A program made the position numbers and the translations under genes. Positions 63,649 to 64,000 of a stretch of DNA of 64,000 bases are shown here, in pieces. The first letter of the stretch is position 1. Each line of letters begins with the position of its first letter. A model generated the notes under the pieces. That model was not told the DNA's origin, made no database searches, and worked only from the letters and a program-made list of their open reading frames with translations. The DNA comes from Lachnospiraceae bacterium MD308 (GTDB lineage Bacteria > Bacillota > Clostridia > Lachnospirales > Lachnospiraceae): the NCBI GenBank assembly GCA_000403475.2, contig KE159797.1, positions 375,144-439,143 on the forward strand, read 5' to 3'.

Positions 63649-64000
63649 ATGAAACTTTGCTATAATCTGCAAACATGCATGGACAGTCCTTTGGAAAAAG
63701 ATTTAGAGTTATGTGAAAAAACAGGCTTTGACGCAGTGGAAATAAATTTTGTGAAAGCCAGAAAATATCTGCAAAATCATTCCATGGAACAACTAGAAGC
63801 GCTATTGTCAAGCTATAGTTTGAAAACTGCAACTCTGAACGCTATATTTGAAATCAATTTTTGCGATAAGAAAGAATGGAAGCGAGTCACGGATGAATTT
63901 CATTTTGCGTGCGAACTCAGCCAGGCTTGCGGCAGTAACAAAGTTATTGTCCTGTCAAATGAAAGAAACCATCTTCCAAAAACAGTCACAGAACAAGAAA
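63649..64000 (+). CDS. Sugar phosphate isomerase/epimerase-like TIM-barrel protein, 3' end cut by window edge
   Basis: The visible 117 residues start MKLCYNLQTCMDSPLEKDLELCEKTGFDAVEINF, a pattern of the AP-endonuclease/xylose-isomerase-like family (PF01261), where the barrel begins with a strand, then an aspartate/glutamate-led helix (GFDAVEI). ACELSQACGSNKVIVLSNE would be the third strand. AAAGGAGG nine bases upstream fixes the start. The substrate cannot be told. Confidence 0.8.
   Translation, partial: MKLCYNLQTCMDSPLEKDLELCEKTGFDAVEINFVKARKYLQNHSMEQLEALLSSYSLKTATLNAIFEINFCDKKEWKRVTDEFHFACELSQACGSNKVIVLSNERNHLPKTVTEQE

Overview
The window looks like a chromosome segment of a Gram-positive gut clostridium, most likely a Lachnospiraceae (Clostridium cluster XIVa relative). 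The grounds are an archaeal-type AspRS next to gatCAB behind a T-box leader, the clostridial order yugP-rsmB-rlmN-prpC-prkC-rsgA-rpe-thiN, a four-subunit 2-oxoacid:ferredoxin oxidoreductase, and many IS256, IS66, IS3 and IS1380 elements. Species cannot be fixed from sequence alone.

Layout. 1-4.8 kb: tRNA-dependent amidation genes (gatB cut by the window edge, gatA, gatC, aspS) under a T-box. 4.8-8.4 kb: a ClC-type channel/exchanger and an ABC-F ribosome-protection ATPase with a promoter, a three-codon leader peptide and an attenuator-like leader. 8.5-14.7 kb: a secreted protein, an AAA/PD-(D/E)XK protein, an AIM24-like protein and porCDAB. 14.9-26.4 kb: an AT-rich operon for a surface glycan: rfbF, a TagF-like transferase, three GT2 transferases, two radical SAM enzymes, an FkbM methyltransferase, a ferredoxin-linked aldo/keto reductase and a pyruvyl-transferase-like protein.

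26.4-29.6 kb is the most unusual part. A TnpB/Cas12f-like protein has lost all three RuvC catalytic acids. Downstream of it lies a structured candidate guide-RNA region that abuts the glycan operon. Upstream of it lies about 1.4 kb of very T-poor, A-rich sequence (A-poor and T-rich on the gene's own strand), closed by two inverted copies of a palindrome. I know of no described feature that matches this arrangement.

29.7-46.1 kb: a MATE exporter divergent from a MerR regulator, a GH25 lysozyme, a two-component system, lgt, ychF, and the conserved block thiN-rpe-rsgA-prkC-prpC-rlmN-rsmB-yugP. 46.2-49.8 kb: a TetR regulator with matching palindromes at its own promoter and at the promoter of a sodium symporter/amidohydrolase pair.

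49.8-61.1 kb: an insertion-sequence graveyard bracketed by two direct copies of an IS256 end. It holds IS1380, a PadR/HAAS module, gene fragments, a decayed IS3, two damaged tandem tyrosine recombinases, a broken IS256, and a complete IS66 (2822 bp, 8-bp target duplication) nested inside the second IS256 remnant. 61.2-63.4 kb: a type II restriction-modification operon (controller, ApaLI-like endonuclease, methyltransferase). The window ends inside a sugar-isomerase-like gene. No rRNA, tRNA or CRISPR array was seen.
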